The position numbers and the translations under genes are program-made. This document shows, piece after piece, positions 1 through 9,234 of a DNA stretch of 64,000 nt (position 1 is the stretch's first letter; each line of letters starts with the position of its first letter). Below the pieces are notes generated by a model. The model searched no databases. It was not told the origin of the DNA and saw only the letters and a list, made by a program, of their open reading frames with translations. Location of the stretch: contig NZ_JAESDH010000001.1 of NCBI RefSeq assembly GCF_019249295.1, positions 186,001 to 250,000 of the forward strand, written 5' to 3'. The DNA is from Alteromonas antoniana (GTDB taxonomy: Bacteria; Pseudomonadota; Gammaproteobacteria; Enterobacterales; Alteromonadaceae).

Positions 1-2766
1 CAGGTTATAGCTGGCTGACAGATCAATTTGCGTACGGTCGAAAGAAAAGACTTCTTTGCCCTGGGTGTAATAGCTGGCAGCACCATCCTGATGGTTGACA
101 GTTAACCGGGTCTGGAAGGATTCGTTCTCGTAAAAGAGCGTGCCGTTGTAACTCAAATCAGAAATACCGGTTATGATAGCGTCATCGTCACTGGCATCCT
201 GGCGAATAGTAGTCGCACTGATATTAAAGCCAAGCCCTTCAACCACGATATCCAGTGGTTGTACCCAGACGGCTTCAAATCCACTTAGTGTCGTCGCGCC
301 ATCAATATTGTTCCGGGTATTAACGGTTGCAGTACACTGCGATGGCCCGCCACATTCAAGCAGTGCCTGCTGACGGTCTGCACCAATATCATTAATATCA
401 ATGCCGTACCGGCCTAAGTCTTCAAAGGCCACCGTGATACTGTCTGAGCGCGTAAAACCAGTTACTTCTTTCTCAAAGAAGGTCAGGCCGATATAGCCAA
501 GCTCAGAAAAATACCACTCGCCGCCAATATCGAAATTGGTCGCTTCGAAGGGGGACAGGTAAGGATTGCCCGCTCTCACGGTTTCAATACCTGAACCACC
601 CCAGGAAGCATTGGGGAAAAGGTCAGACGGGTTTGCACGTGTCAGGCTGCGCGAAGCACTGGCACGAATTTTCACATCTTCCATGGCGTCATACACCAGG
701 CTTAGTGAAGGTAATAACTTGCTATAGCTCGTGCTGGTGCTGCTTTCCGACGTTGCTACGCTTTGTTCCGTATCTACCCAGCGCACACCGGTATTCACTC
801 GCAGAAGCCGCCCTGCTATCTCAGTTTCCGCATTCGCTTCTATGTAAATGCCCAGGACTTCTTCGTTTATGTCACCCACAGTGGCACCAAACTGATCGCC
901 TTGTGAAGGGATGGCTTCGAAGCTATCGTAATTGGTGGCGTCCTTGATGCGGTTCCAGTCAACCTGTGCAATACCGGTATAACCACTGTATCCGCTGATG
1001 CCAGTACCAAGATCATTGACCAGAGAAGGCATAAGATAGTCGGCGAAATTACCGTAGGCCGCAGAGTTCATTACATTATTTTCGGTAAACTCGGCCGTGC
1101 CGCCAAACGCGTCCATATTGGAGGTATTTTCATCCCAGGCGATACCGAACTTGAAACCATTGTAATTTGGCGCTTCGCCGTAAGCGAAATCAAGGTGGAA
1201 GCCTTTCGTCTCGGTTTCACGATGATTTCGCTGAATGCGGAACATATCGCCGAATTTTTCGTCTTCGCTTATTACACCGTCTTTGTTTTGGTCATATTCC
1301 TGCTGCCACGTCCAGCCAATGGTGGGATCTGCCGGGTTCTCACTGAAATTAAAACTTGGCACATCGCCATTGGTAAACTGCATGGTGCCGCCCGGCGACA
1401 TATACAGTACATAAGGCTCGTCACGGTCAAATTCTGATTTGGTTAAGCTGGCAGACACATCCACAGTCAGCATGTCTGAAGCTATCCAGGACACGCTTGG
1501 CATGATGCTGTAAAAATCCAGATCCTCCTGGTAATCATGAGACCCTACCCAGATGTGTGAGTTGTAAAACGTACCGTCTGTCACGTAGCCGTTATTATCC
1601 ACGGTGACATTTTCCGGAATAATTGCCGCACCCTGGTGCAGATAGTTTCGCCGGCCCCACCACATGGCTTCTGTTCTCACAAAGTCCTTAGATGCCTTCG
1701 CGTACATAGTATCCAGTACGGCATCAATGCTGTCATTTGGACGATACTGCAACGAGATGATGCCAGATACGCGATCGCGGCTGCCATAGGTAAACATTGG
1801 ACGGCCGAGATACGGCAGTAACGCCGTGTCGAGCGTATCGGCATTCAGCCCCGACGTTGCGACCGGATCAACCGGGTCTCCGACATTTACGCCGGGGTTA
1901 GCCGCAGCGTAGTCCGCGGTCGCTTCCGGACTCCAGAAAAAATGATTGAGCCCCTGACTGCCATCAACGCAGCCTGACGCTGTATGTTCAGGGTTGTTCC
2001 ACTGCGCCACACACCCGTCAGTGAACAGCGCTACGGCTTCATAGCCATCGACCCGTGACTTTGTATTCGCGCCGGCTACGCCTACAAGTACACCAAATTT
2101 ATCGTTGAAAGTGTTTTTATACATTGCCGAATAACGAGGGCTGATATCGCCGCGAAGATCACCATATGCACCCTCCAGGGAATATTTGAAGGTTTGATTG
2201 CCTGCATCGAACGGGCGCGCGGTGCGCATATTTACAAAGCCTGATACTCCGCCTTCGAGCTGATGTGCTTTCGCTGTTTTAGAAACGGTCAGGCTGCTGA
2301 ACAATTCTGTGGGAAAAATATCAAGATCCACTTCCCGGTTTCGGTTTCCCGACCCCAGACTGCCGTCTGAGGCGATAGCAATAGAATTGCCGTTCAGTGC
2401 GATTTTAGTGAAACTCGGTCCCAGCCCCCTGACTGAAATTTGCTGACCTTCCCCAGTCACTTCCCGGTTTATTTTAACGCCGGGAATGCGGCTTAGTGAC
2501 TCGGCGAGATTCTGACTCGGCATCTTGCCGATATCATCAGCGAATACTTCATCGACAAATCCCTGAGAATCCCGTTTGGCCACGGTTGAGTTAAACAAGC
2601 TTCCACGGTAGCCACGAACTTCAATGACTTCCGTTTCCTGTGCTGGCTCCTCTGCCTGCTGCGTCTCGTCTTCCTGCTCCTGAGCGTTTGCTGAGTTCAT
2701 AGCTGTTACTACTGCCAACATCAGCAGACCACGTTTACTTAGCGAAAAAGTCTTCCGTGTGTTCAT
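1..2766 (-). CDS. TonB-dependent receptor, C-terminus beyond the left edge
   Basis: Outer-membrane active transporter powered by TonB-ExbBD. The visible 922 residues start with a signal peptide ending in NSANA and a short acidic linker. A TonB-box-like EVIEVRGYRGSL follows, then a plug domain with IGKMPSQNLAESLSRIPGV and an ISVRGLGPSFTKIALNG segment, then a long beta-barrel region. This arrangement is typical of the large receptors used by Alteromonas, Xanthomonas and Caulobacter for oligosaccharide uptake. The frame is open to base 1, so the last barrel strands and terminal aromatic residue lie outside. It is divergent from a GntR regulator and sits beside glucuronate catabolic genes, so I infer uptake of a uronate-containing oligosaccharide. 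A TTGTATACAA palindrome lies upstream. The substrate is inference; the family is clear. Confidence 0.9.
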   Translation of the reverse strand, partial: MNTRKTFSLSKRGLLMLAVVTAMNSANAQEQEDETQQAEEPAQETEVIEVRGYRGSLFNSTVAKRDSQGFVDEVFADDIGKMPSQNLAESLSRIPGVKINREVTGEGQQISVRGLGPSFTKIALNGNSIAIASDGSLGSGNRNREVDLDIFPTELFSSLTVSKTAKAHQLEGGVSGFVNMRTARPFDAGNQTFKYSLEGAYGDLRGDISPRYSAMYKNTFNDKFGVLVGVAGANTKSRVDGYEAVALFTDGCVAQWNNPEHTASGCVDGSQGLNHFFWSPEATADYAAANPGVNVGDPVDPVATSGLNADTLDTALLPYLGRPMFTYGSRDRVSGIISLQYRPNDSIDAVLDTMYAKASKDFVRTEAMWWGRRNYLHQGAAIIPENVTVDNNGYVTDGTFYNSHIWVGSHDYQEDLDFYSIMPSVSWIASDMLTVDVSASLTKSEFDRDEPYVLYMSPGGTMQFTNGDVPSFNFSENPADPTIGWTWQQEYDQNKDGVISEDEKFGDMFRIQRNHRETETKGFHLDFAYGEAPNYNGFKFGIAWDENTSNMDAFGGTAEFTENNVMNSAAYGNFADYLMPSLVNDLGTGISGYSGYTGIAQVDWNRIKDATNYDSFEAIPSQGDQFGATVGDINEEVLGIYIEANAETEIAGRLLRVNTGVRWVDTEQSVATSESSTSTSYSKLLPSLSLVYDAMEDVKIRASASRSLTRANPSDLFPNASWGGSGIETVRAGNPYLSPFEATNFDIGGEWYFSELGYIGLTFFEKEVTGFTRSDSITVAFEDLGRYGIDINDIGADRQQALLECGGPSQCTATVNTRNNIDGATTLSGFEAVWVQPLDIVVEGLGFNISATTIRQDASDDDAIITGISDLSYNGTLFYENESFQTRLTVNHQDGAASYYTQGKEVFSFDRTQIDLSASYNL

Positions 2767-3190
2767 ACTTAACCCCTTGCCTATCGCATCGAACGGTATA
2801 GAAAGTGTCGACGAATGACCGGCTCAAAGAAGGTCGAATCGACACATGAATACTTGTATACAACTTAAATTTCGAGGGCACTATAACGGGATGATTTCTG
2901 CGCGACCAGCGAAAATGCACATAATTTTAACAATTGATAAAAATCATAAAGGCGATGTAACTTTTGAATAACAAATGAACGCGTAATGCGTTGATATTTT
3001 GCTTCTCCTCTTTATATTTCTAGTTGCAGTCAAGGCGGGCGCTGCAGTCATTAATGTAAGGGAATGGGTTAACGGGTAAGCGCTGACGTGCAAAACTATT
3101 TCTGAAACCAGACATCAGGCGATAATAAATGATTAAGAAAATGCGGGTTGTTACTGGCCGTGACATAATGTCAGTTTTAGCGGTGTAATA
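2767..3190. promoter_or_regulatory. Divergent regulatory region between TonB receptor and gntR
   Basis: A 424-bp gap between two divergent genes with no convincing gene of its own. It holds the palindrome TTGTATACAA at 2854-2863, on the receptor side, and the dyad TGACATAATGTCA at 3161-3173, just upstream of the GTG start of the GntR regulator. Both promoters must lie here, but no -35/-10 pair is good enough to place. Confidence 0.55.
2854..2863. promoter_or_regulatory. Candidate GntR-type operator TTGTATACAA
   Basis: A perfect 10-bp palindrome about 90 bp upstream of the TonB receptor start. Hexuronate regulators of the FadR branch of the GntR family (UxuR and ExuR of enterobacteria) bind related AT-rich palindromes centred on GTATAC. 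The adjacent GntR gene makes it the likely ligand. This is inference from position and motif; no second copy was found in the window. Confidence 0.45.
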
Positions 3191-3913
3191 GTGAAAGTGA
3201 AAAAGAATAACGCAACAGTGACTGCTGCAGATATCCAGCTATCCTATCACCAGTCTACCTCTGACCAGCTTTTTGAATATTTACGCGATGAAATCGTAAA
3301 TATGGCTATCGAACCAGGCTCAACCATGTCTGAGAACAAACTTGCCGCGAAATTTGGCGTCAGCCGCACACCGGTAAGAGAAACTATCGCGAAACTGGTC
3401 TCATTAGGTTTTCTTGAAGTCCGGCCCCAGCGCGGTACATTTGTTTCTAAACTGAGTATTCCCAAAATTGTAGAGGCCCGCTTTATTCGAGAGGCACTGG
3501 AAGTTGCGGTTGTTGCCTATTGTGCAGAGCATGCCAGCGATACGCTGATTGCTGATTGTGAAGCGCTTATCGAACAACAACGTGAGGCTGCAAGCGAGCT
3601 CAACGCACTGGAATTTCAGCGCCTTGATGATGATTTCCACCAGACGCTTGCCGATTTTTCTCAATACAAACGGGCAGCCAGCCTGATTCAATACGAAAAA
3701 GCACATATGGACCGGGTCAGGAATCTCAGTCTGAAGGAGTTTGGGGGGCAATATGACAGTGTGCTCGAGCAGCATACGGCGATTGTTGAAGCACTCAGAG
3801 CACGCGACCCAGCAGCAGCCCGCGAAGCAATGAGTAGTCACCTTCATCTGATCCTGCAGGTATTGCACGCCGTTAAATCACGACACTCAGAATTTTTCGA
3901 AGAGAGTGAGTAA
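3191..3913 (+). CDS. GntR family regulator, FadR/UxuR type (FCD domain)
   Basis: A 240-aa repressor-type protein. Residues about 20-90 form the winged helix-turn-helix (DQLFEYLRDEIVNMAIEPGS, then SENKLAAKFGVSRTPVRETI). The rest is an all-helical FCD ligand-binding domain with the usual D and H metal/ligand positions (FQRLDDDFHQTLADFS, LEQHTAIVEALRARD). The start is GTG at 3191; the ribosome-binding site is poor. FCD regulators of this kind commonly sense hexuronates or related acids. Its divergent position to the TonB receptor and its place upstream of uxaC suggest a UxuR/ExuR-like job. I cannot tell glucuronate from galacturonate or aldotetraouronate as inducer. Confidence 0.85.
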   Translation: MKVKKNNATVTAADIQLSYHQSTSDQLFEYLRDEIVNMAIEPGSTMSENKLAAKFGVSRTPVRETIAKLVSLGFLEVRPQRGTFVSKLSIPKIVEARFIREALEVAVVAYCAEHASDTLIADCEALIEQQREAASELNALEFQRLDDDFHQTLADFSQYKRAASLIQYEKAHMDRVRNLSLKEFGGQYDSVLEQHTAIVEALRARDPAAAREAMSSHLHLILQVLHAVKSRHSEFFEESE

Positions 3914-4122
3914 CCCAACCCGCTCTAACGAGCTGGCCCCCATACAGAATTAGGGCCCACGGTTATCCGGTCAGCGTAAAACAAAGGCGGTGTACTTCAC
4001 TCCATTAACGTTTTCGTGAACAAATAAAAGATCGCGCTTAAGTCTCTTATAAATTTTGTTTGCAAGGAATAAGCGCGCTACTCTGCCCTTCTGAGATAAA
4101 TCGACATCACCAACTGCCTGAA

Positions 4123-5139
4123 ATGACAAAACGACCTACTATTAACGATATTGCAGACAAAGCGGGCGTGTCCAAACGCACCGTTTCACGGGTTATCAAC
4201 GGCGCTACAAACGTCAACGCGAAGACGCGTGAAAAGATTCAGCAGATCATTAGTGAGGAAGGTTTTTCACCGGATAAGAAAGCCCGCGGTCTGGCGTCAA
4301 GGCGCTCTTATTTACTGGGCATTATTTATGATAACCCGGGTACGTTTTATATTGATCAGGTGCAGGATGGCGTTTTACAGGTAATTACTGACCGCGGTTA
4401 TGAATTGATTGTTCACCCATGTGATTATCACGATGCCGGATTCGTTGAGAACTGCATTGAGTTTACCAAACGCTCAAATGTTGATGGGGTTGTTGTGCTG
4501 CCCCCTGTGTCGGAGTCTGAAGCGCTGGCGAGTGCTTTCAGGCAGCAGCACGTTAACTATGTCCGAATGGCCTCGGTAGCGCTGGATGATACAGAGAAGA
4601 TGGTGATTTCTGATGATCGCGCCGCTATGCGTGAAGTCGCAGATTATCTGGTCTCTGAAGGGCACCGCGACTTCGCTGTCATCTCCGGCCCACAAGGTTT
4701 CTCATCTACCGCTGAGCGTCTGGAAGGTTTTTCTCAGGCACTGAAAGGCCATGGCATCACGATCCCGTCAACCCGAATTATCGAAGGGAACAATACGTAC
4801 GAAAGCGGCATAACGTGTGCCAGAGAGTTGCTACAGCTTACGCCAAGGCCGGGCACTATTTTTGCCAACAATGATGAAATGGCAATCGGGGTAATCCGGG
4901 CAGCCTATGATATGGGTATCGCAGTCCCGGATTCGCTTCGGGTTATCGGCTTTGATGATAACCTGATGGCCGCCAGAATCATTCCGTCTTTAACGACAGT
5001 GCGCCGCCCGGTGGCAGAAATGGCAGCGATGGCTGCACGAAAACTGCTGGCCCGGATAGAAGGAAACATTGCTGATAATACGTCGACTCAGCCTGTAAAA
5101 GCCTCGTTAATTGTGCGTGAATCCACCGGCAAACGCTAA
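4123..5139 (+). CDS. LacI family transcriptional regulator
   Basis: A 338-aa LacI/GalR repressor. The N-terminal helix-turn-helix and hinge are clear (TINDIADKAGVSKRTVSRVI, then VNAKTREKIQQIISEEGFSP), followed by a periplasmic-binding-protein-like core ending in RVIGFDDNLMAARIIPSLTT. I start it at ATG 4123 (MTKRPTIND) because the open frame upstream from a TTG at 4060 adds 21 residues unlike any LacI N-terminus. It lies directly upstream of uxaC on the same strand, with a 103-bp gap holding a strong promoter and a 20-bp perfect palindrome typical of LacI operators. It therefore probably controls uxaC-uxuB-kdgK. Effector unknown; a hexuronate or 2-keto-3-deoxygluconate would fit. Confidence 0.88.
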   Translation: MTKRPTINDIADKAGVSKRTVSRVINGATNVNAKTREKIQQIISEEGFSPDKKARGLASRRSYLLGIIYDNPGTFYIDQVQDGVLQVITDRGYELIVHPCDYHDAGFVENCIEFTKRSNVDGVVVLPPVSESEALASAFRQQHVNYVRMASVALDDTEKMVISDDRAAMREVADYLVSEGHRDFAVISGPQGFSSTAERLEGFSQALKGHGITIPSTRIIEGNNTYESGITCARELLQLTPRPGTIFANNDEMAIGVIRAAYDMGIAVPDSLRVIGFDDNLMAARIIPSLTTVRRPVAEMAAMAARKLLARIEGNIADNTSTQPVKASLIVRESTGKR

Positions 5140-5147
5140 GATTTTTC

Positions 5148-5176
5148 TTGATCGGACGTTACTCAGCTCCTATTAT
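5148..5176 (+). promoter_or_regulatory. Sigma-70 promoter for uxaC operon
   Basis: TTGATC at 5148-5153 and TATTAT at 5171-5176 are separated by exactly 17 bp, a near-consensus promoter. It lies between the LacI gene stop and the uxaC start. The -10 box overlaps the left arm of the 20-bp palindrome, so a bound repressor would block the promoter. Confidence 0.65.
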
Positions 5177-5192
5177 GCCACCGGTGGCATAA
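5173..5192. promoter_or_regulatory. LacI-type operator, perfect 20-bp palindrome
   Basis: TTATGCCACCGGTGGCATAA is a perfect inverted repeat with the central CG typical of LacI/GalR operators. It overlaps the -10 box and presumptive start site of the uxaC promoter and lies 33 bp after the LacI regulator gene. I infer that the adjacent LacI protein represses from here. Confidence 0.72.
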
Positions 5193-5242
5193 ATGAATAT
5201 GTTACGCTTTTTGCCTAACTCAACCAGCAATGCGAGGACGTT

Positions 5243-6661
5243 ATGGAACCGATTTTATTGCACGAAGACAGACTTTTCCCGGTAGATAAGTACACCCGTG
5301 ACGTGGCAAGAGCGCTTTATCAGTCTGTCAGAGACATGCCCATTATCAGTCCGCACGGCCATACCGATCCTCGCTGGTTCGCGAATGACGAAAACTTTAC
5401 CAATGCCACCGAGCTTTTCATTACGCCTGATCACTATGTTTTCAGAATGCTGTACAGTCAGGGCGTCGGCCTGGATTCGCTGGGGATTGCACGGGTGGAT
5501 GGAAAACCGGTAGAGCAGGATCCCCGCAAAGCCTGGCAATTGTTCGCAGACCACTACTATCTGTTCGCTGCCACTCCTTCCAGACTCTGGCTGGACACCG
5601 TGTTTCATGATGTTTTCGGCATGCAGGAAATGCTTTGCAGCAAAAACGCGATGGCATACTACGACCATATCACCGCAGAGCTTGCCACCTCGAAGTTCAA
5701 ACCCCGAGCACTGATGGACAAGTTTAATATCGAACTGATTGCCACCACTGAAGGTGCCCTTGATCCGTTATCGCACCATAAGAAATTACAGGGCTCCGGC
5801 TGGGAAAAGCGGGTAATTACTACTTTCCGTCCTGATGACGTGGTAGATGCATCCCGGGATGACTTTGTGGAAAACATTGAAAAATTAGGTGCGCTTACTG
5901 GCGAAGATACCAGCTCGTGGAAGGGGTATCTGAATGCGCTAAGAAAGCGGCGCGAAGTATTCAGGGCACACGGTGCGACAGCCACTGACCACGGTCATCC
6001 AACCGCAGCGACTGCCGATTTATCGCCAGGCGAATGCGAAGCCCTGTTTGAGAGAGTACTTGCCCGGCAAGCCAGCAAAGCAGACGAAGAACTGTTTCGC
6101 GCTCAGATGCTGACGGAAATGGCGGGAATGAGCGTGGAAGATGGCATGGTGATGCAAATTCATCCAGGCTCACACCGCAGTCACAATCAGCCGCTTCACA
6201 AACAGTTTGGCAATGACAAAGGACACGATATTCCGGTAGCCGTGAACTTTGTCGATGGCCTGAAGCCCTTGCTGAATAAGTATGGAAATGAGCAGAGTCT
6301 GACTATCATTTTGTTCACACTGGATGAAACCACTTATTCAAGAGAACTGGCTCCGCTGGCAGGTCATTATCCCTGTCTGAGACTGGGTCCGGCATGGTGG
6401 TTTCACGACAGTCCTGAAGGCATGTTACGTTTTCGCCATCAGGTAACTGAAACGGCTGGATTTTTTAACACTGTTGGGTTTAACGACGATACCCGCGCCT
6501 TTCTTTCGATTCCGGCCCGGCACGATGTTGCACGACGCATCGACTGCCGCTTTCTGGCTCAGCTGGTTGCCGAACACCGGCTTAGTGAAAATGAGGCTTT
6601 TGATTTAGCCAGCCAATTGACATACCGGTTGGCAAAACAAGCGTATAAGCTGGAGGCATAA
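5243..6661 (+). CDS. uxaC: Glucuronate (uronate) isomerase
   Basis: Converts D-glucuronate to D-fructuronate and D-galacturonate to D-tagaturonate, the first cytoplasmic step of hexuronate catabolism. The 472-aa length equals the family norm. The amidohydrolase-fold metal site is seen early in SPHGHTDPRWFA, and the family-typical stretches GMVMQIHPGSHRSHNQ and LGPAWWFHDSPEGM follow. ATG at 5243 is preceded by GCGAGGACG, a fair ribosome-binding site. The stop overlaps the next start by one base (TAATG), so translation is coupled to the reductase gene. Confidence 0.96.
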   Translation: MEPILLHEDRLFPVDKYTRDVARALYQSVRDMPIISPHGHTDPRWFANDENFTNATELFITPDHYVFRMLYSQGVGLDSLGIARVDGKPVEQDPRKAWQLFADHYYLFAATPSRLWLDTVFHDVFGMQEMLCSKNAMAYYDHITAELATSKFKPRALMDKFNIELIATTEGALDPLSHHKKLQGSGWEKRVITTFRPDDVVDASRDDFVENIEKLGALTGEDTSSWKGYLNALRKRREVFRAHGATATDHGHPTAATADLSPGECEALFERVLARQASKADEELFRAQMLTEMAGMSVEDGMVMQIHPGSHRSHNQPLHKQFGNDKGHDIPVAVNFVDGLKPLLNKYGNEQSLTIILFTLDETTYSRELAPLAGHYPCLRLGPAWWFHDSPEGMLRFRHQVTETAGFFNTVGFNDDTRAFLSIPARHDVARRIDCRFLAQLVAEHRLSENEAFDLASQLTYRLAKQAYKLEA

Positions 6662-8124
6662 TGACCAGACTGTCTTATCGTACGCTAAGCAACTTACCTG
6701 ATAACGTCATCACTGCCGACATCGCTCCTGCGTCAGTGCAAGTCGGGATCGTCCACCTTGGTCCCGGCGCGTTTCACCGCGCGCATCAGGCTATGTATAC
6801 GCAACAGGTGGATAAAGACGGGTGCTGGGGGATCAGTGCAGTTTCGCTGCGAAGTGGTCAACTCAAAGATGCGCTACAGCAGCAAAATAATCTGTACACC
6901 CTGATGATCCTGGACGACAAACCACAAACGGCCATTGTAAGTGCGTTGAAGGAAGTGCTGGTGCTTGAGCAAGATCGCGCTCAGGTAATGGCCAGAATGA
7001 CCTCGCCTCAGACCCACATTATTTCGCTGACCATTACCGAGAAAGGCTACTGCCTGAATAATGACGGCAGTTTGAACCTCGAGCATCCGGACATTCGTCA
7101 CGATTTGGCTCACCCCGATAATCCTATTTCAGCGATAGGCCTGTTAGCTGCAGCATTAAAGCAGCGTAAGCACACAAATACCGGGGATGTTACTGTCATC
7201 AGTTGTGATAATTTGCCGGATAACGGCGACACACTGCACGGCGCCGTAACGTTGTTCGCTGACCAGTCAGATACGGCACTCAGCCAGTGGATAGCGGATA
7301 GCATTTGCTTTCCTAATACCATGGTCGACAGTATCACACCGGCCTCCGATGACGCCCTGCAAAAGGCAGCAGAACAAGTTACAGGGCTGGAAGATGCCTG
7401 GCCTGTTCAGCGAGAGGCATTTACCCAGTGGGTGATTGAAGATAAGTTCAGTGGTCCACGTCCCGGCTGGGAAGCGTCGGGCGCAATCATCACCCATGAT
7501 GTTCAGGTTTTTGAGAAAGCCAAACTTCGCATCTTAAATGGCAGTCACACCGCACTGGCCTACCTCGGATCGCTATGCCATTTAAACACGGTTTATGAAG
7601 CTGTAACCCACGATGCAATGCACACTTTTTTAAATACACTGCTTCACGAAGAGATTTTACCCTCCGTTGATGCCAGTGACGCACTGAACCCGGGCCAATA
7701 TGCCGCCGACATTCTGAAGCGCTTTAAGAACCGGCACATTCATCATTTATTGTCTCAGATAGCCTGGGATGGCTCGCAAAAGCTGCCTCCCCGCATCTTA
7801 CAAACTGTGAAGGATAACCTGGCCGCAAACCGCAGCATTGCCTTGTTATCAGCTACCGTGGCTGCCTGGATCCTGTTTGTCGTTCGGGCCAGTCAGTCTG
7901 ACACTAAAATTATAGACCCGATGGGCGAGACACTGCATGAATTGGTAAAGACGCACAACGGCCATCTGACGAACGTTGCAGACGCACTGTTGGATGATAA
8001 GCGTATTTTCGGTGAACTTTCCCAAAATACCGCGTTTCGCAATACCGTTCACAGCCAGTTGAGAATCGTTGCGGCGATTGACAGCCAGAATGTTTCACAG
8101 CAATTGGCGGCATTATGTCAGTAA
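6661..8124 (+). CDS. uxuB: Fructuronate reductase (mannitol dehydrogenase family)
   Basis: An NAD-dependent polyol dehydrogenase of 487 aa that would reduce D-fructuronate to D-mannonate. The N-terminal Rossmann segment VGIVHLGPGAFHRAHQAMY and the family's catalytic Lys-Asn-His constellation in KLRILNGSHTALAYLG are intact. Coupling to uxaC by TAATG supports UxuB over a true mannitol dehydrogenase. UxaB (tagaturonate reductase) is the alternative, since UxaC serves both branches. No mannonate dehydratase (uxuA) is in the window, so that step must be encoded elsewhere. Confidence 0.88.
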   Translation: MTRLSYRTLSNLPDNVITADIAPASVQVGIVHLGPGAFHRAHQAMYTQQVDKDGCWGISAVSLRSGQLKDALQQQNNLYTLMILDDKPQTAIVSALKEVLVLEQDRAQVMARMTSPQTHIISLTITEKGYCLNNDGSLNLEHPDIRHDLAHPDNPISAIGLLAAALKQRKHTNTGDVTVISCDNLPDNGDTLHGAVTLFADQSDTALSQWIADSICFPNTMVDSITPASDDALQKAAEQVTGLEDAWPVQREAFTQWVIEDKFSGPRPGWEASGAIITHDVQVFEKAKLRILNGSHTALAYLGSLCHLNTVYEAVTHDAMHTFLNTLLHEEILPSVDASDALNPGQYAADILKRFKNRHIHHLLSQIAWDGSQKLPPRILQTVKDNLAANRSIALLSATVAAWILFVVRASQSDTKIIDPMGETLHELVKTHNGHLTNVADALLDDKRIFGELSQNTAFRNTVHSQLRIVAAIDSQNVSQQLAALCQ

Positions 8125-8162
8125 GCCCTGCCCGCGTTTAAATTAATCCCGGAACCTGTGCC

Positions 8163-9068
8163 ATGAACCATATCGTAATATTCGGCGAATGCATGATAGA
8201 GCTGGTAACCCAGTCTGCAAGACACCTTGTTAAAAACTTTGCCGGAGACACCTTCAACACGGCCATTTATCTGAAGCGGTGTGCGCCGGCTTTACAGGTC
8301 GACTACCTTACCGCAATTGGCAATGATGCGCAGAGCATCGAACTTTGCGACTTCATGCAGCAGGAAAACCTTGGTATCGATTGGGTAAAACGCTCAGATA
8401 CCCGGCATCTGGGGCTGTACATGGTGCATACCGACGAGGCTGGTGAACGCACCTTCACATACTGGCGAAGTGAATCGGCTGCTACCCAGACCATGAATCT
8501 GTTTACATCACCACTGCCAGATACCGAGCTGTTTTATTTAAGCGGAATTTCTGTGGCTATACTGGATGATTCGCAGCGCCATGTGCTGGTGGGTAAGCTC
8601 AACGACTTGCGCCGCAGGGGAGCCAAAGTTGCGTTCGACCTCAACTATCGCCCGGCACTTTGGAAAAATAGCACTGAGGCCAGGGAATGGGCAGATCGCC
8701 TTTACGGAATGGCCGATATCTCGCTATCCGGCGTTGATGATCACGCCCAGCTTTATGCGCATCACTCCGTGAGCGATATCGTTTTACACCTGTCTCAGTT
8801 TTCAATTGATGAGAAAATCATAAAAAATGGCGCTTCAGAGCTCGTTGTCAATACACCTGACGGCAACTGGTCGGTGCCGGTTGAGCCAGCACGCACCGTA
8901 GTAGATACCACCGCGGCAGGCGATGCGTTTAACGCGGGTTACCTTGCGGCCCGCGCTAAAAAAATGGATGCCGTCGAAGCGGCCAGATACGGCGCAAAAC
9001 TAGCGGCATTTGTTATTGGATATCCTGGCGCGATAACCCCACCGGAAAAGGCATTACCCGCCCTGTAA
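8163..9068 (+). CDS. kdgK: 2-dehydro-3-deoxygluconate kinase (PfkB family)
   Basis: A 301-aa ribokinase/PfkB sugar kinase that would phosphorylate 2-keto-3-deoxygluconate to KDPG for the Entner-Doudoroff aldolase. The start MNHIVIFGECMIEL carries the family N-terminal motif. The C-terminal signature DTTAAGDAFNAGYLAAR contains the catalytic Asp and the anion hole. It follows uxuB by 38 bp on the same strand and completes the lower hexuronate pathway apart from mannonate dehydratase. No terminator is obvious behind it. Confidence 0.92.
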   Translation: MNHIVIFGECMIELVTQSARHLVKNFAGDTFNTAIYLKRCAPALQVDYLTAIGNDAQSIELCDFMQQENLGIDWVKRSDTRHLGLYMVHTDEAGERTFTYWRSESAATQTMNLFTSPLPDTELFYLSGISVAILDDSQRHVLVGKLNDLRRRGAKVAFDLNYRPALWKNSTEAREWADRLYGMADISLSGVDDHAQLYAHHSVSDIVLHLSQFSIDEKIIKNGASELVVNTPDGNWSVPVEPARTVVDTTAAGDAFNAGYLAARAKKMDAVEAARYGAKLAAFVIGYPGAITPPEKALPAL

Positions 9069-9234
9069 ACGCTATTGTCAGCTATCCGCCAGCGGCCCTT
9101 TCTAAACAGGAATAGTAAGCAGCTGGCTGTGCCGATTATGTCATCACAAAAACAGCGTCGCACGGCTTAAATGCACACGACTCGTATATCCTTTTCAGGG
9201 CGCCAAAGAATAGGCATCTGTGCCGCTTGATTTG

